Shown one piece after another: positions 54,661-63,932 of a stretch of DNA of 64,000 nt. This DNA is from Bacillus sp. FSL H8-0547 (GTDB lineage Bacteria > Bacillota > Bacilli > Bacillales > Bacillaceae), in assembly GCA_038002745.1 (NCBI GenBank), contig JBBODD010000001.1:868001-932000 (forward strand). The letters are read 5' to 3'. Both the position numbers and the translations under genes were made by a program. The number at the start of each line of letters is the position of its first letter. The stretch's first letter is position 1. The notes beneath the pieces are model-generated. The model had not been told where the DNA came from. It saw nothing but the letters and a program-made list of their open reading frames with translations, and ran no database searches.

Positions 54661-55704
54661 ATGACACACTCATTGAACGCGCGTCCGATCATGGACGCTT
54701 CTGCGCCGAATCGTTCAACTTCCATCATTAACGGGAGGAGCTCAAACGTTTTAAACTGGGACGACGTATCTTATCCCTGGGCCTATGCAAAATATAAAAA
54801 AATGCTCTCTAATTTCTGGACGCCGTTTGAGATCAATATGTCAGGGGACATTAAACAGTTTCCAGAGCTTTCCGGTGACGAACAGGAGGCATTTTTGAAG
54901 ATCATCGGCCTTCTGGCTCTTCTTGACAGCATCCAGACGGACTACGCAGGAAAAGTAGCTGAGTATATAACAGACTCAAGCATAAACGCCCTGATGATTA
55001 TGCTCGCACAGCAGGAAGTCATCCACAATCATTCCTACTCATATGTTTTGTCTAGCATTGTTCCAAAGCATGTTCAGGATGAAGTTTTCGAATACTGGCG
55101 CAGCGAACCTACGCTGCGGAAGAGAAATGAATTTGTAACAAGCGGCTATCAGGCTTTTGCGGAAGAAGCGAATGTGCTGAATCTGCTGAAATCCATTGTA
55201 TATGACGTTATTCTTGAAGGACTCTTTTTCTACTCAGGATTCGCGTATTTCTATAACCTCGCACGCAATCAAAAAATGGTCGCCACATCCACGATGATTA
55301 ACTATATTAACCGGGATGAGCAAATTCATGTGGATCTGTTCGTGAAAATCTTCAAGGAAATTCTCCGCGAATATCCGGAATATGATACAGCTGAGCTGGC
55401 AGCATTCGTTCAGGAAACCTTTAAAGAAGCAGCCTCCCTTGAAATCGAGTGGGGACGCACCATTATCGGAAACAAAATAGACGGCATCCATATGCAGGAT
55501 GTGGAAGATTATATTAAGTTTTATGCAAACGTAAGATGCAATCAGCTGGGCTTTGAGCGTCCGTTTGAAGCAAACCGGACAAACCCGCTGAAATGGATCA
55601 AGGCCTATGAGGAAGTTGACCTTGGGAAATCCGATTTTTTCGAGCAAAAATCAAGACAGTATACGAAAGTCAATTCGATTGACAACGGGTTTGATGATTT
55701 GTAA
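54661..55704 (+). CDS. Class I ribonucleotide reductase, beta subunit
   Basis: 347-aa di-metal radical protein. Metal ligands are visible as Asp in QTDYA, Glu and His in QQEVIHNHSY, Glu in ILEGLFFYSG and Glu/His in NRDEQIHVDLF. Spacing of E..H...Y in the second motif places a Tyr where the radical is held. AAAGGAGAG precedes the ATG, 17 bp after the alpha gene. No nrdI follows, and the ECF sigma gene is separately transcribed. Confidence 0.92.
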   Translation: MTHSLNARPIMDASAPNRSTSIINGRSSNVLNWDDVSYPWAYAKYKKMLSNFWTPFEINMSGDIKQFPELSGDEQEAFLKIIGLLALLDSIQTDYAGKVAEYITDSSINALMIMLAQQEVIHNHSYSYVLSSIVPKHVQDEVFEYWRSEPTLRKRNEFVTSGYQAFAEEANVLNLLKSIVYDVILEGLFFYSGFAYFYNLARNQKMVATSTMINYINRDEQIHVDLFVKIFKEILREYPEYDTAELAAFVQETFKEAASLEIEWGRTIIGNKIDGIHMQDVEDYIKFYANVRCNQLGFERPFEANRTNPLKWIKAYEEVDLGKSDFFEQKSRQYTKVNSIDNGFDDL

Positions 55705-55718
55705 ATCACTTATGAAGA

Positions 55719-55746
55719 AAAGCGCCTTAGCGGCGTTTTTTTTTTT
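55719..55746 (+). terminator. Terminator of the ribonucleotide reductase operon
   Basis: AGCGCC, short loop, GGCGTTTTTTTTT. Confidence 0.75.
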
Positions 55747-55885
55747 GAGAAATCAGTGATACAAATTCAATTTTTTTCCGTTAGCTTTACAGCAGGAAAA
55801 ACCATCTCCCGCTTTCCAATTTGCGACAAAAAATGATATTCTTTAATTTAGATGAATGTCTGATTAAATTAGAGGAGATTAGGAG

Positions 55886-56449
55886 ATGACAGTAAACGAC
55901 GACGCTAAGTTGTACGAAAGGATTCTGAGGAAAGACAAAGATGCTCTTGAAGCTATGTACGACCGCTATGAAAAGCTGCTTTACTCTTTTGCTTTCCGCA
56001 TTACTCATGATCATACTCTCGCTGAAGAAGTCCTTCAGGATGTCTTTATGAAGCTGTGGCACGGAAACCGTGTTTACGACAGCACAAAAGGAAAATTCAC
56101 TTCCTGGCTTTTGACTGTCACAAGAAATCAGGCAATAGACCTGATTCGCAAACATAAAAAGGCCGACACCGTCGAAATATTAGAAAAGGACGCTGTTTCC
56201 ACTCCGGAACAGTCAGTAGAACATGAAGTTGAATGGATGGAAAAAGGCGAGATTTTAAGAGAAGCTGTATCCAGACTGAAAAAGGACCAGCAGCAGATGA
56301 TAGAACTTTTCTATTTTAAAGGATTTACCCAGCAGAAGATCTCGGATGTGTACCAGATTCCGCTTGGAACTGTTAAAGGACGAATCAGGCTTGCGCTGAA
56401 ACACCTGAGGAGCATGCTTGAAAATGAAGGGAGGGTTATGGATGAGTAG
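55886..56449 (+). CDS. ECF-type RNA polymerase sigma factor
   Basis: 187 aa. Region 2 (YDRYEKLLYSFAFRITHDHT, AEEVLQDVFMKLW, WLLTVTRNQAIDLIRKHKK) and region 4 (LFYFKGFTQQKISDVYQIPL then GTVKGRIRLALKHLR) are complete. AGGAGATTAGGAG precedes the ATG. The gene overlaps the anti-sigma gene by 8 bp. A possible promoter TTGCGA-17-TAATTT lies upstream. It responds to an envelope signal through its anti-sigma partner (established for the class; the signal here is unknown). Confidence 0.92.
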   Translation: MTVNDDAKLYERILRKDKDALEAMYDRYEKLLYSFAFRITHDHTLAEEVLQDVFMKLWHGNRVYDSTKGKFTSWLLTVTRNQAIDLIRKHKKADTVEILEKDAVSTPEQSVEHEVEWMEKGEILREAVSRLKKDQQQMIELFYFKGFTQQKISDVYQIPLGTVKGRIRLALKHLRSMLENEGRVMDE

Positions 56450-57203
56450 CCAAATGTGTGAGAAGCTGTACGATTATTTTAGTGAAAGTTTACCACCGGA
56501 AGAAAAAGCCGAGTTTGAAGCTCATTTGGAGTCATGTCCTGATTGCAGAGAAGAACTTCAGGAATTGACCTCTCTGACCGAAGACCTCCCTTATCTCTCT
56601 GTGCCTGTGCAGCCTCCACAGGAAATGAAACAGAGGATTCTCGGAAATGTGTTTGAATCTGATTCTGCTGCTGTTGATGAAAATAAAAATGACCGGAACA
56701 AGATGGTAAACTTCCCGGTTCAAATCAAGTCTGAAAAACGGCCAAATCGATTTGTCCTCCCGTCTGTCGCAGCTCTGCTGTTTGCATCATTGCTCGGAAA
56801 TGCTTATTTTTTCACTCAGATGGAAAATGAGTCTCCGGAAGAAAAAGCCATAAGTATCGATGATCTGCAAAAACAGGTTGCACTTGCACCGGTTGATGAT
56901 CAGCTGAGCGAAACGACGGCAATGGCAGCATTGATGAAAAAAGATTCCAAAGAAATGGTCTTCCTTCAGGCCGAGCAGCTGAAGCAGCTCGATGAAGGCG
57001 AAGTCTATCAAGTATGGCTGATTGAAAATGACAAGCCGGTTGCGGCAGGTTCATTCGTTCCAGATTCATCCGGACATGGTGCCGTCATGTACGAAATGAA
57101 TCTGGAAGGCGGATTCAACTGGGATACGATAGCCATAACGATTGAACCTAAAGCAGGAAATAAGGCTCCTGAAGGCGCTGTTGTTCTGGCGTCACAGCTA
57201 TAG
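56442..57203 (+). CDS. Anti-sigma factor, zinc-finger/RskA type
   Basis: 253 aa from the ATG inside the end of the sigma gene. The N-terminal zinc finger holds H-x3-C-x2-C in FEAHLESCPDCREEL. A membrane helix follows at about residues 105-125 (FVLPSVAALLFASLLGNAYF), then an external RskA domain (GEVYQVWLIENDKPVAAGSF; TIAITIEPKAG). It holds the sigma factor at the membrane. The GGAGGG site lies in the sigma gene, so translation is coupled. Confidence 0.9.
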   Translation: MSSQMCEKLYDYFSESLPPEEKAEFEAHLESCPDCREELQELTSLTEDLPYLSVPVQPPQEMKQRILGNVFESDSAAVDENKNDRNKMVNFPVQIKSEKRPNRFVLPSVAALLFASLLGNAYFFTQMENESPEEKAISIDDLQKQVALAPVDDQLSETTAMAALMKKDSKEMVFLQAEQLKQLDEGEVYQVWLIENDKPVAAGSFVPDSSGHGAVMYEMNLEGGFNWDTIAITIEPKAGNKAPEGAVVLASQL

Positions 57204-57208
57204 TCCCC

Positions 57209-57243
57209 CAGAGAGTACGGTACTACCGTACCCTCTTTTTTTT
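57209..57243 (+). terminator. Terminator of the sigma/anti-sigma operon
   Basis: GAGAGTACGGTA/TACCGTACCCTC then TTTTTTTTTT. Confidence 0.85.
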
Positions 57244-57321
57244 GTTATGAAACCTCTTTTTGAGCCGTATTGCTCCCCTCCCTCAACAAAAATTGACAGA
57301 ATTGAGCAAAAATCCCCTTAA

Positions 57322-57360
57322 TTTACATTATTTTTACATAAAATTCACAAAACCCCTACA
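57322..57360 (+). promoter_or_regulatory. PhoP box, four direct repeats
   Basis: TTTACA at 57322, TTTACA at 57333, TTCACA at 57344 and CCTACA at 57355, exactly 11 bp apart. This fits the B. subtilis PhoP~P core site of TT(A/C/T)ACA-like repeats with 5-bp gaps. With TAGAAT at 57370 as the -10, the box spans about -60 to -22, where activating PhoP boxes usually lie. Confidence 0.7.
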
Positions 57361-57369
57361 TCTTCCAGC

Positions 57370-57375
57370 TAGAAT
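57370..57375 (+). promoter_or_regulatory. Candidate -10 element of the surface-protein gene
   Basis: TAGAAT with no good -35, as is usual for PhoP-activated promoters. AAGGAG at 57401 is the ribosome site. Confidence 0.5.
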
Positions 57376-57413
57376 TGAATTTGTGTAAAAAAATTGTAAA
57401 AAAGGAGATTTTC

Positions 57414-60400
57414 ATGTCACGCCAAAAAAGACGTTCCTGTTTTATTTATCCCTTAATCCTTATGATGCTTGTCTCAAATCTGCTTGCCGCTTTTCCTCCG
57501 GCAAATGTGTCTGCTGAGGTAAATGCAGTTCCATCAGGGGCAGAAACGGCTGTTCCTGCCGAAGAAACGGAGTCTGAAAAAGAGGAAAAAGAGGCTCTGC
57601 CTGCAGAAGCTGAAGCAATTCCTGTCGCCCCTGACAGCCAGCCGGAAATGCCGGCTGAGCAAGACACTCAGCAGGCACCGCCCGCAGCTCAAACTCCGGG
57701 TCAGGTAAAGGAGACGGAGCCAGCGACTGAACAAAAACCTGTTCAATCAAAAAAAGCAGAAGCTGAACAAGAGCCTGCTGAATCAAATGAACCAAAACCT
57801 GAACAGGAGCCTTCCGATGGACCAAAACCTGAGCAGGAAGCTTCTGAAAAAGAGCAAAAAACACCGCCTGAAGCAGCCATTGAGACAGAAAATAAGAGCA
57901 GTGTGCCGATGAACGGCTCTCCCCTGCTTATTACAGAGATAATGGCCGACAATGCCGGTGCTGATGAATTTGAATACATAGAAGTACACAATCCGACGGA
58001 TAAGCCGGTCATCTTAGATCATTACACCATTTCTCTCCGCTATACGGACGGAAGCAGCACGGATAAACCGGCTCTTTTCAGTCCTTACACTCTTGGTTCA
58101 GGGAAGACAGCCGTACTCTGGCTGAACCTGGCAGATAAATCCCTTGAAGACTTTAATCAAAAATACAGCGTCCAATTAACTACTGAGCAGGTTGTTGAAT
58201 TTACGGGCACACCTAACTTTGCAAATGGCGGAAACCGCGGCTTTGCGATAACGGGTCCAAATGGAGATGCCGCAACAGCTTCCTATCTCGCAGAAGATAT
58301 CAGCAGCGGCAAGTCCGTACATTACACATTCCCTGAATCCGGCACGGAAATGAAGAAGCTTGAAAAAAAAGCAGATCCCACACCTGGAATCATTCTGAAC
58401 ACACAGGCACCGGCGGAAGCTGTCCCGACACCTGAAAATCAGGAGCCTTCTGCTGTTCACGAGCCATTAACATCCATTTCTGAAGGCAGCACTCCTTCTC
58501 TCACTGCAGTTATTACAGATGACACTGCCGACATCAGAGCAAACCTTTATTACAAAACAGACGGTGATTTCAAAAAAGCGCCAATGGCTTCTGAGGGGAA
58601 TACGTACAGTGCCTCCATTCCAAAAGAAGAGCTGACCGGCGAGAGTTTCTTCTATTACATTGAAATCACCGATCCAAACAACCGGGTGCTGCTGAACAAC
58701 AGCGGTGCAAACTACAAGGTGACCATTGACCGGCCGGAAGCCCCCCCGGCAGAACCTGATAACCCGGAAGATTTCGACAGTTACCCGCACCTCCTGATTA
58801 CTGAGATTTCACCGAATTCAGCAGGACCTGGAACTGACTACTATGAATATTTCGAAATCTACAACAACACAGACAAGACTCAGTCGCTTTCTGATTATTC
58901 GTTTGCATACCGGTATACGGATACAGGCAGCGAAGTGTCTTTTAAGATTCCTGAGGATCTGACGGTTAATCCGCAGGAAACGCTGGTCCTTTGGTTTAAT
59001 AATGGAAATCTGACAGCCGGGGATTTCAATAAACAGTTCGGAACAGCTCTTGAATCATCCAGCCTTGCGTTCTTTAAAGATGCATTCCCAGGCTTCGCTA
59101 ACGGAGGCAATAGAGCCATCTCGATTAAAGACCGCACAGGAGCTGAAGTTATCTCCGCAGCTTATTTGGCCAATGAAACCGATAATAACGGTAAAACAGT
59201 TAAGTACCAGTACCCGAAAACAGGAACAGAGATGGGCAAGCTTCAAACTCTTGCTGATCCTGATCCGGGAGCCATATCCGCAGAACAGGTCCCTTCTTCT
59301 CCTGCGAAAGCTCCTGAAGAAAATAATGATTCTGTTAAGCCTGAAATCACGCATACTCCTGTAACGACAGCAGAAGGCTTTAAAGAGATTGCGATTGAAG
59401 CTGACATTACAGATGATAAAGCTGTCCCTTTTGCAACACTGTTCTACAAATCAGAAAATGACAGTACGTTCCTGTCTGTTCCGATGAACCCTGATGAAGC
59501 AAAACCTGAACAGTACAAAGCAGTGATAGCAGGTACTGACGTCCATTCAGATGTAATCTATTACATTGAGGCCTCTGATGGCATCAACACTGCTGCTACA
59601 GAAGAACAAACGATTGCCGTAGATCTTCCTGAAGTGGATACGGAAAAGCTCCCTTATTTCCTTGTTACGGAAGTCGTTCCTGATTCGTCCAATGTCGGTT
59701 CAGGTGACGGGTATGAGTTTGTTGAAATCTACAATAATACGAACCAGACTGTTAATTTTAAAGACTACAAGATTAATTACCGTTATGGAATGGAGGCATC
59801 TACCGATGTTGTCTGGCCTTCGGTACCTGAAGATCTTTTGATTCCTTCCGGTGAAACACTTGTTTTCTGGATCATCAATGATCAAAACAAAAACAGCACA
59901 GTAGCCGACTTTAATAAGAATTACGGCACAGACCTTGAAGAAAACAAAGATATTGTCCGTATTTTCAGTGGTGGCATGGCAAACGGAAGTACAAGGGGCC
60001 TTGTCGTTTCAACCAACACAAACAAAGAAGTTTCGGTGGCCTACTATAATGAGCAAACCGGAATTGACGATACCGCAGCAGATAAAGGAATTTTCTACAA
60101 ATATCCTTCTGACGGATCGACCGTTCAGGTGAAGGTCAGCGCAGGCGTGAAGGCTGCAGCGCCGGGTTCTGTTGAAGCCTACCAGATTCCAAAAAAACCG
60201 GTTACTCAAAAAGAGGACAACAGTCCGCCAACTGTAAAAGACCTTACTGATCTGACAGAAATAGATCAAAAAGAAGATATTCATATTCTTGCAGAAGCAA
60301 AGGATAACAACTCTTTAACATCGGTCCGGCTGTTCTACAAGACCGATCAGCAATCTGACTACCAGAGCGTCATTCTCAAGGAAGATTATGATGATATGCT

Positions 60401-63400
60401 CTATCACCATACGATTTACTCACCGGACCTGATTGGAAGAAAATCAGTCGAATATTATTTTACTGTCTCAGACGGAATGAATGAAACAGTCAGCAGCAAA
60501 AAGACAATTGCCATTACAAGTGATTTTGATGATGCCGATCTTCGGTTGAATCTTGAAGATGGACAAATTCTAAGCGGAGAAAAAATCATAAAAGCTACAG
60601 CAAAAGACGGAAATCCGAATCAGATTTCCATTAAAATTGACGGCAAAGAGGCAGAGGAAACCTACCGTTCAATTGAGCGCACCGCCTATTTCGCATTTGA
60701 AGCGAACGGCCTCAACACGTATTTCCAGAACGCTGTTACGATGGGCGAGGACATCCTTTATTTAATGGACAAGGATTGGTTGACCGACTGGAAAACGTAT
60801 ACCGTTCCGGTTGATCCCGAGCGAATACAGACAGGCGAAAATATTCTCACAGTCCGTTCAGGAAATAAAGCGTCGCCATTTGATCTTGACTCAGAGGAAA
60901 ACCGTGATGATTATACAATCCGGAACGTTAGACTTGTTTTATCCGACGGCACTGTCCTTAGACCGGACAATTTCCCAGATGAAAAGAAAGTTATGACCAT
61001 GAATGATGCTCACCCGTTTGAAGATTTTTCTTTCCAGCTTGCAGATGAACTTGCAGCAAGCAAAACCTATAAATGGGATACAAAAGCTTCGTTTGACGGA
61101 GACCATGTCATATCTGTCCAGCATTTAAATCATGCCGTGACAGCAAATGTTAAGGTGGACAATACGGCTCCGGTTATCACTCCTTCTATTGAAGAAGGCA
61201 AAGAATATAAGGGTTCATTTGAAATCAATGCGGGGATCGAGGATTCAATAGCAGGCATCGCTTCTTCAGAGGCATGGCTTGATGGTGCAAAAATTGATTT
61301 TCCGTACAGCACCGCCTCCGGGAAGATGAAGCCCGGTGACCATCAATTAACAGTTAAAGCAGCAGATAAAGCAGGAAATCACGCTGAAAAAGTCATCACA
61401 TTTAAAACGGCAAACGAAAATCCTGAAAAAATTGAACTGATTGGACCGGCAGACGGTGCAAAAGGACTTCCTGCAGGCGATCCGAAGCTTCAGGTAAAGG
61501 TGACGGATCCTTCAAACGACAGCATGAACGTCTCCTTCTTTAAAGGGTATCAATACACCCCGTCTGACAGCAGTGTTAAATCATTCAAACATGCAGCAGA
61601 TACAGAACCGCCCAAGCAGCAAGCACCTGCAGGTGAACAGGCATTTACGTCTGAAGATATTCAGCTGACGTCAGAAAAAGACGGCACCTATCTCACGACA
61701 GATTCAAGCACGCAGTTCCCTTATCACAGGTTTGATGTAACCGTTGATCCGGCTGTGGATGACAGTGACCGCATTGAGCTCAAGTGGGACGGAAATTCAT
61801 TAGAAGGCAGAAAAGTTTCCATGTATGCCTGGAGCCATAAGCAAAAGGACTGGTCCCTTGTAGATGTTGAAATTGCAGGGACAGAGGACTTCGAGCTTAC
61901 CGGAAGCGTTCAAGCAGGAGAATTTGTAAAAGGCTCAAAAATCAACGTTCTTGTTCAGGACGAAATTCCAAAAAGTCCGGAAGAGTATGATTACACATTT
62001 GCCTGGATGTCCGACACACAGTATTATTCGGAAAGCTACCCGCATATTTACCAGCGCCAGACAGAATGGATTGCACAGAAACAGGAAGAATTAAAGATTA
62101 AGTATGTTTTCCACACCGGAGATCTCGTCAATATCTCTACGGATGAGAAACAGTGGGAAATTGCCGATACATCAATGAAGGTGCTTGACGATCAAAACAT
62201 CCCGTACGGTGTACTGGCCGGTAACCACGATGTTGATCAGGTATCAAACGACTATACCGATTACTATCGTTATTTTGGAGAGGACCGCTTTCAATCAAAA
62301 GATTATTACGGCGAATCTTATCTTAACAACCGCGGTCACTTCGATTTAATTTCAGCCGGAGGCAATGATTACATCATGGTTTATCTTGGCTGGGGAGTAA
62401 CAGATGAAGGGATAGCCTGGATGAATGATGTTCTTTCCGCCTACCCTGATCGAAAGGCCATCTTAAGCTTCCATGAGTATTTACTGTCAACCGGCACACG
62501 CCACCCATTGGGAGAAAAATTGTATAATGAAGTCGTCGTTCCAAATAAAAACGTATTTGCTGTACTGAGCGGCCATTATCATGCCGCGAAAACGTATGTT
62601 GATCAAATTGACGATAACGGTGACGGCACGCCTGACCGTACGGTTACTCAAATGCTTGCTGATTATCAGGCAGGCCCTGAAGGCGGGCAGGGATATATGA
62701 GGCTCCTTCATTTTGATCAGGACAACAACAGGATCCTTGTCAATACGTATTCACCTTATTTAGATGACTATAACTATTACGATACGGATGAATTCCCTGA
62801 AATGGATGAGTTTGAGATCAGTCTTGACCTTGCTCCTGTAGAGAAGAGAATTGCCACCGATTCCTTTGCAGTAAATGTTTATACAGATGAGACAATCGGC
62901 TCGGATGAGAACATAGAAAGCGGCTCGATTGCAGAAACAATCTGGACAGGCCTTGAAACCGGCCAAACCTATTTCTGGTACGCATCAGCCGAAGATTCGT
63001 TTACAGGAAGTACAGTTTCCGACATCTGGTCCTTCACAAAAGGAGAGAAAGTAACGGTTCCTGATGAAGAAGACCCTCCTGCTGACGGCGGCGGAGACAC
63101 AGGTAATCCTCCTGCTGACGGCGGAGAAGATTCAGGTAATCCCCCTGCTGATGGTGAAGGAGATACAGGTACTCCTCCTGCAGGCGGCGGTAATCCGGGA
63201 GAAGACAGCGGCAATAACGGCCCTGGTGCTTCCCCTGGTAAAAACGGACAGCCTAAGGGATCTGAAAATCCCCGGGATCCAAACAAAGAGGATTCGGCAC
63301 CTGATCATGACCGTGCACAAGGGGACAGCGATGATGCAGCTAAAGGCAGCCATTTGCCTTCTACTGCTACAGAAATGTATAACCTGTTTGCTGCAGGAGG

Positions 63401-63464
63401 CTTATTCATCCTCGCCGGAGCATCAGTTTTGCTTTACCAAAGAAGAAAAAGAAACATCTCTTAA
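57414..63464 (+). CDS. Wall-anchored lamin-tail/metallophosphoesterase surface protein
   Basis: 2016 aa from the ATG seven bases after AAGGAG. Signal peptide 1-36 (cut near VSA-EV); P/E/A-rich region to about 165. Three units of a lamin-tail domain (LLITEIMADN at 171, LLITEISPNS at 459, FLVTEVVPDS at 747), each followed by an Ig-like module (RANLYYKTDG; ATLFYKSEND; VRLFYKTDQQ). Further beta-rich modules to 1525, then a calcineurin-like phosphoesterase with SDTQYY (1530), HTGDLVN, AGNHDVD, SFHEYL and GHYHAA (1718). An FN3-like module, PADGG repeats from 1886, and the sorting signal LPSTA (1981), hydrophobic helix and QRRKRN tail. Likely hydrolyses an extracellular phosphoester; PhoP-type promoter upstream. 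Confidence 0.9.
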   Translation: MSRQKRRSCFIYPLILMMLVSNLLAAFPPANVSAEVNAVPSGAETAVPAEETESEKEEKEALPAEAEAIPVAPDSQPEMPAEQDTQQAPPAAQTPGQVKETEPATEQKPVQSKKAEAEQEPAESNEPKPEQEPSDGPKPEQEASEKEQKTPPEAAIETENKSSVPMNGSPLLITEIMADNAGADEFEYIEVHNPTDKPVILDHYTISLRYTDGSSTDKPALFSPYTLGSGKTAVLWLNLADKSLEDFNQKYSVQLTTEQVVEFTGTPNFANGGNRGFAITGPNGDAATASYLAEDISSGKSVHYTFPESGTEMKKLEKKADPTPGIILNTQAPAEAVPTPENQEPSAVHEPLTSISEGSTPSLTAVITDDTADIRANLYYKTDGDFKKAPMASEGNTYSASIPKEELTGESFFYYIEITDPNNRVLLNNSGANYKVTIDRPEAPPAEPDNPEDFDSYPHLLITEISPNSAGPGTDYYEYFEIYNNTDKTQSLSDYSFAYRYTDTGSEVSFKIPEDLTVNPQETLVLWFNNGNLTAGDFNKQFGTALESSSLAFFKDAFPGFANGGNRAISIKDRTGAEVISAAYLANETDNNGKTVKYQYPKTGTEMGKLQTLADPDPGAISAEQVPSSPAKAPEENNDSVKPEITHTPVTTAEGFKEIAIEADITDDKAVPFATLFYKSENDSTFLSVPMNPDEAKPEQYKAVIAGTDVHSDVIYYIEASDGINTAATEEQTIAVDLPEVDTEKLPYFLVTEVVPDSSNVGSGDGYEFVEIYNNTNQTVNFKDYKINYRYGMEASTDVVWPSVPEDLLIPSGETLVFWIINDQNKNSTVADFNKNYGTDLEENKDIVRIFSGGMANGSTRGLVVSTNTNKEVSVAYYNEQTGIDDTAADKGIFYKYPSDGSTVQVKVSAGVKAAAPGSVEAYQIPKKPVTQKEDNSPPTVKDLTDLTEIDQKEDIHILAEAKDNNSLTSVRLFYKTDQQSDYQSVILKEDYDDMLYHHTIYSPDLIGRKSVEYYFTVSDGMNETVSSKKTIAITSDFDDADLRLNLEDGQILSGEKIIKATAKDGNPNQISIKIDGKEAEETYRSIERTAYFAFEANGLNTYFQNAVTMGEDILYLMDKDWLTDWKTYTVPVDPERIQTGENILTVRSGNKASPFDLDSEENRDDYTIRNVRLVLSDGTVLRPDNFPDEKKVMTMNDAHPFEDFSFQLADELAASKTYKWDTKASFDGDHVISVQHLNHAVTANVKVDNTAPVITPSIEEGKEYKGSFEINAGIEDSIAGIASSEAWLDGAKIDFPYSTASGKMKPGDHQLTVKAADKAGNHAEKVITFKTANENPEKIELIGPADGAKGLPAGDPKLQVKVTDPSNDSMNVSFFKGYQYTPSDSSVKSFKHAADTEPPKQQAPAGEQAFTSEDIQLTSEKDGTYLTTDSSTQFPYHRFDVTVDPAVDDSDRIELKWDGNSLEGRKVSMYAWSHKQKDWSLVDVEIAGTEDFELTGSVQAGEFVKGSKINVLVQDEIPKSPEEYDYTFAWMSDTQYYSESYPHIYQRQTEWIAQKQEELKIKYVFHTGDLVNISTDEKQWEIADTSMKVLDDQNIPYGVLAGNHDVDQVSNDYTDYYRYFGEDRFQSKDYYGESYLNNRGHFDLISAGGNDYIMVYLGWGVTDEGIAWMNDVLSAYPDRKAILSFHEYLLSTGTRHPLGEKLYNEVVVPNKNVFAVLSGHYHAAKTYVDQIDDNGDGTPDRTVTQMLADYQAGPEGGQGYMRLLHFDQDNNRILVNTYSPYLDDYNYYDTDEFPEMDEFEISLDLAPVEKRIATDSFAVNVYTDETIGSDENIESGSIAETIWTGLETGQTYFWYASAEDSFTGSTVSDIWSFTKGEKVTVPDEEDPPADGGGDTGNPPADGGEDSGNPPADGEGDTGTPPAGGGNPGEDSGNNGPGASPGKNGQPKGSENPRDPNKEDSAPDHDRAQGDSDDAAKGSHLPSTATEMYNLFAAGGLFILAGASVLLYQRRKRNIS

Positions 63465-63493
63465 ACTAGCTGAACAGCAGCATGCACGAACAG

Positions 63494-63531
63494 GAAAAGG
63501 AGACGATCCCGCCGGATCGCCTCCTTTTCTT
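63494..63531. terminator. Bidirectional terminator after the surface-protein gene
   Basis: AAAAGGAGACGATCC, 5-nt loop, GGATCGCCTCCTTTT. Confidence 0.85.
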
Positions 63532-63533
63532 AT

Positions 63534-63719
63534 TTACATTCCGAAATAATCTGTATCGCGGTTATAGGTATGCATCTGCTGTTCAGCTCTCATTGCTTCA
63601 GCTTTAGGGTCGGAGTGATAAACATTCAGCTTTCGTCTTCGCTTAGATCGCAGGTCACTGATCCATCCTATTAGAACAAGCACGAGAAATCCGGCAAGAA
63701 GCCAGGCCCAGAGCGGCAT
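63534..63719 (-). CDS. Small membrane-anchored protein
   Basis: 61 aa. One N-terminal membrane helix (PLWAWLLAGFLVLVLIGW) followed by a basic stretch (RSKRRRKLN) and a polar tail ending YNRDTDYFGM. GGGGGATGAG precedes the ATG. Not recognised. Convergent with the large surface-protein gene. Confidence 0.7.
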   Translation of the reverse strand: MPLWAWLLAGFLVLVLIGWISDLRSKRRRKLNVYHSDPKAEAMRAEQQMHTYNRDTDYFGM

Positions 63720-63821
63720 TGCTCATCCCCCGTTTCCATTTTCAGGTATGCTCTAACTATATTCTGGATGATCTGCCTTTTCAAGAGACAAATGTATCAA
63801 GGACTCACATGGCAGCAGGAT

Positions 63822-63932
63822 TTACGGCTTTACAGCTTCTTCTTCCGCTTTCTCAATTAAAGTTGCTTCGTACATTTCCTCATCAGTCTGCACTTTAATA
63901 CTCTCTTCCACACGAATTCTTCCTTTACCCAT
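63822..63932 (-). CDS. Very small acidic hypothetical protein
   Basis: 36 aa, MGKGRIRVEESIKVQTDEEM then YEATLIEKAEEEAVKP, with GGAGGAG seven bases before the ATG. Hydrophilic and Glu-rich. Not recognised; the ribosome site is the main support. Nothing further is seen in 63933-64000. Confidence 0.55.
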   Translation of the reverse strand: MGKGRIRVEESIKVQTDEEMYEATLIEKAEEEAVKP

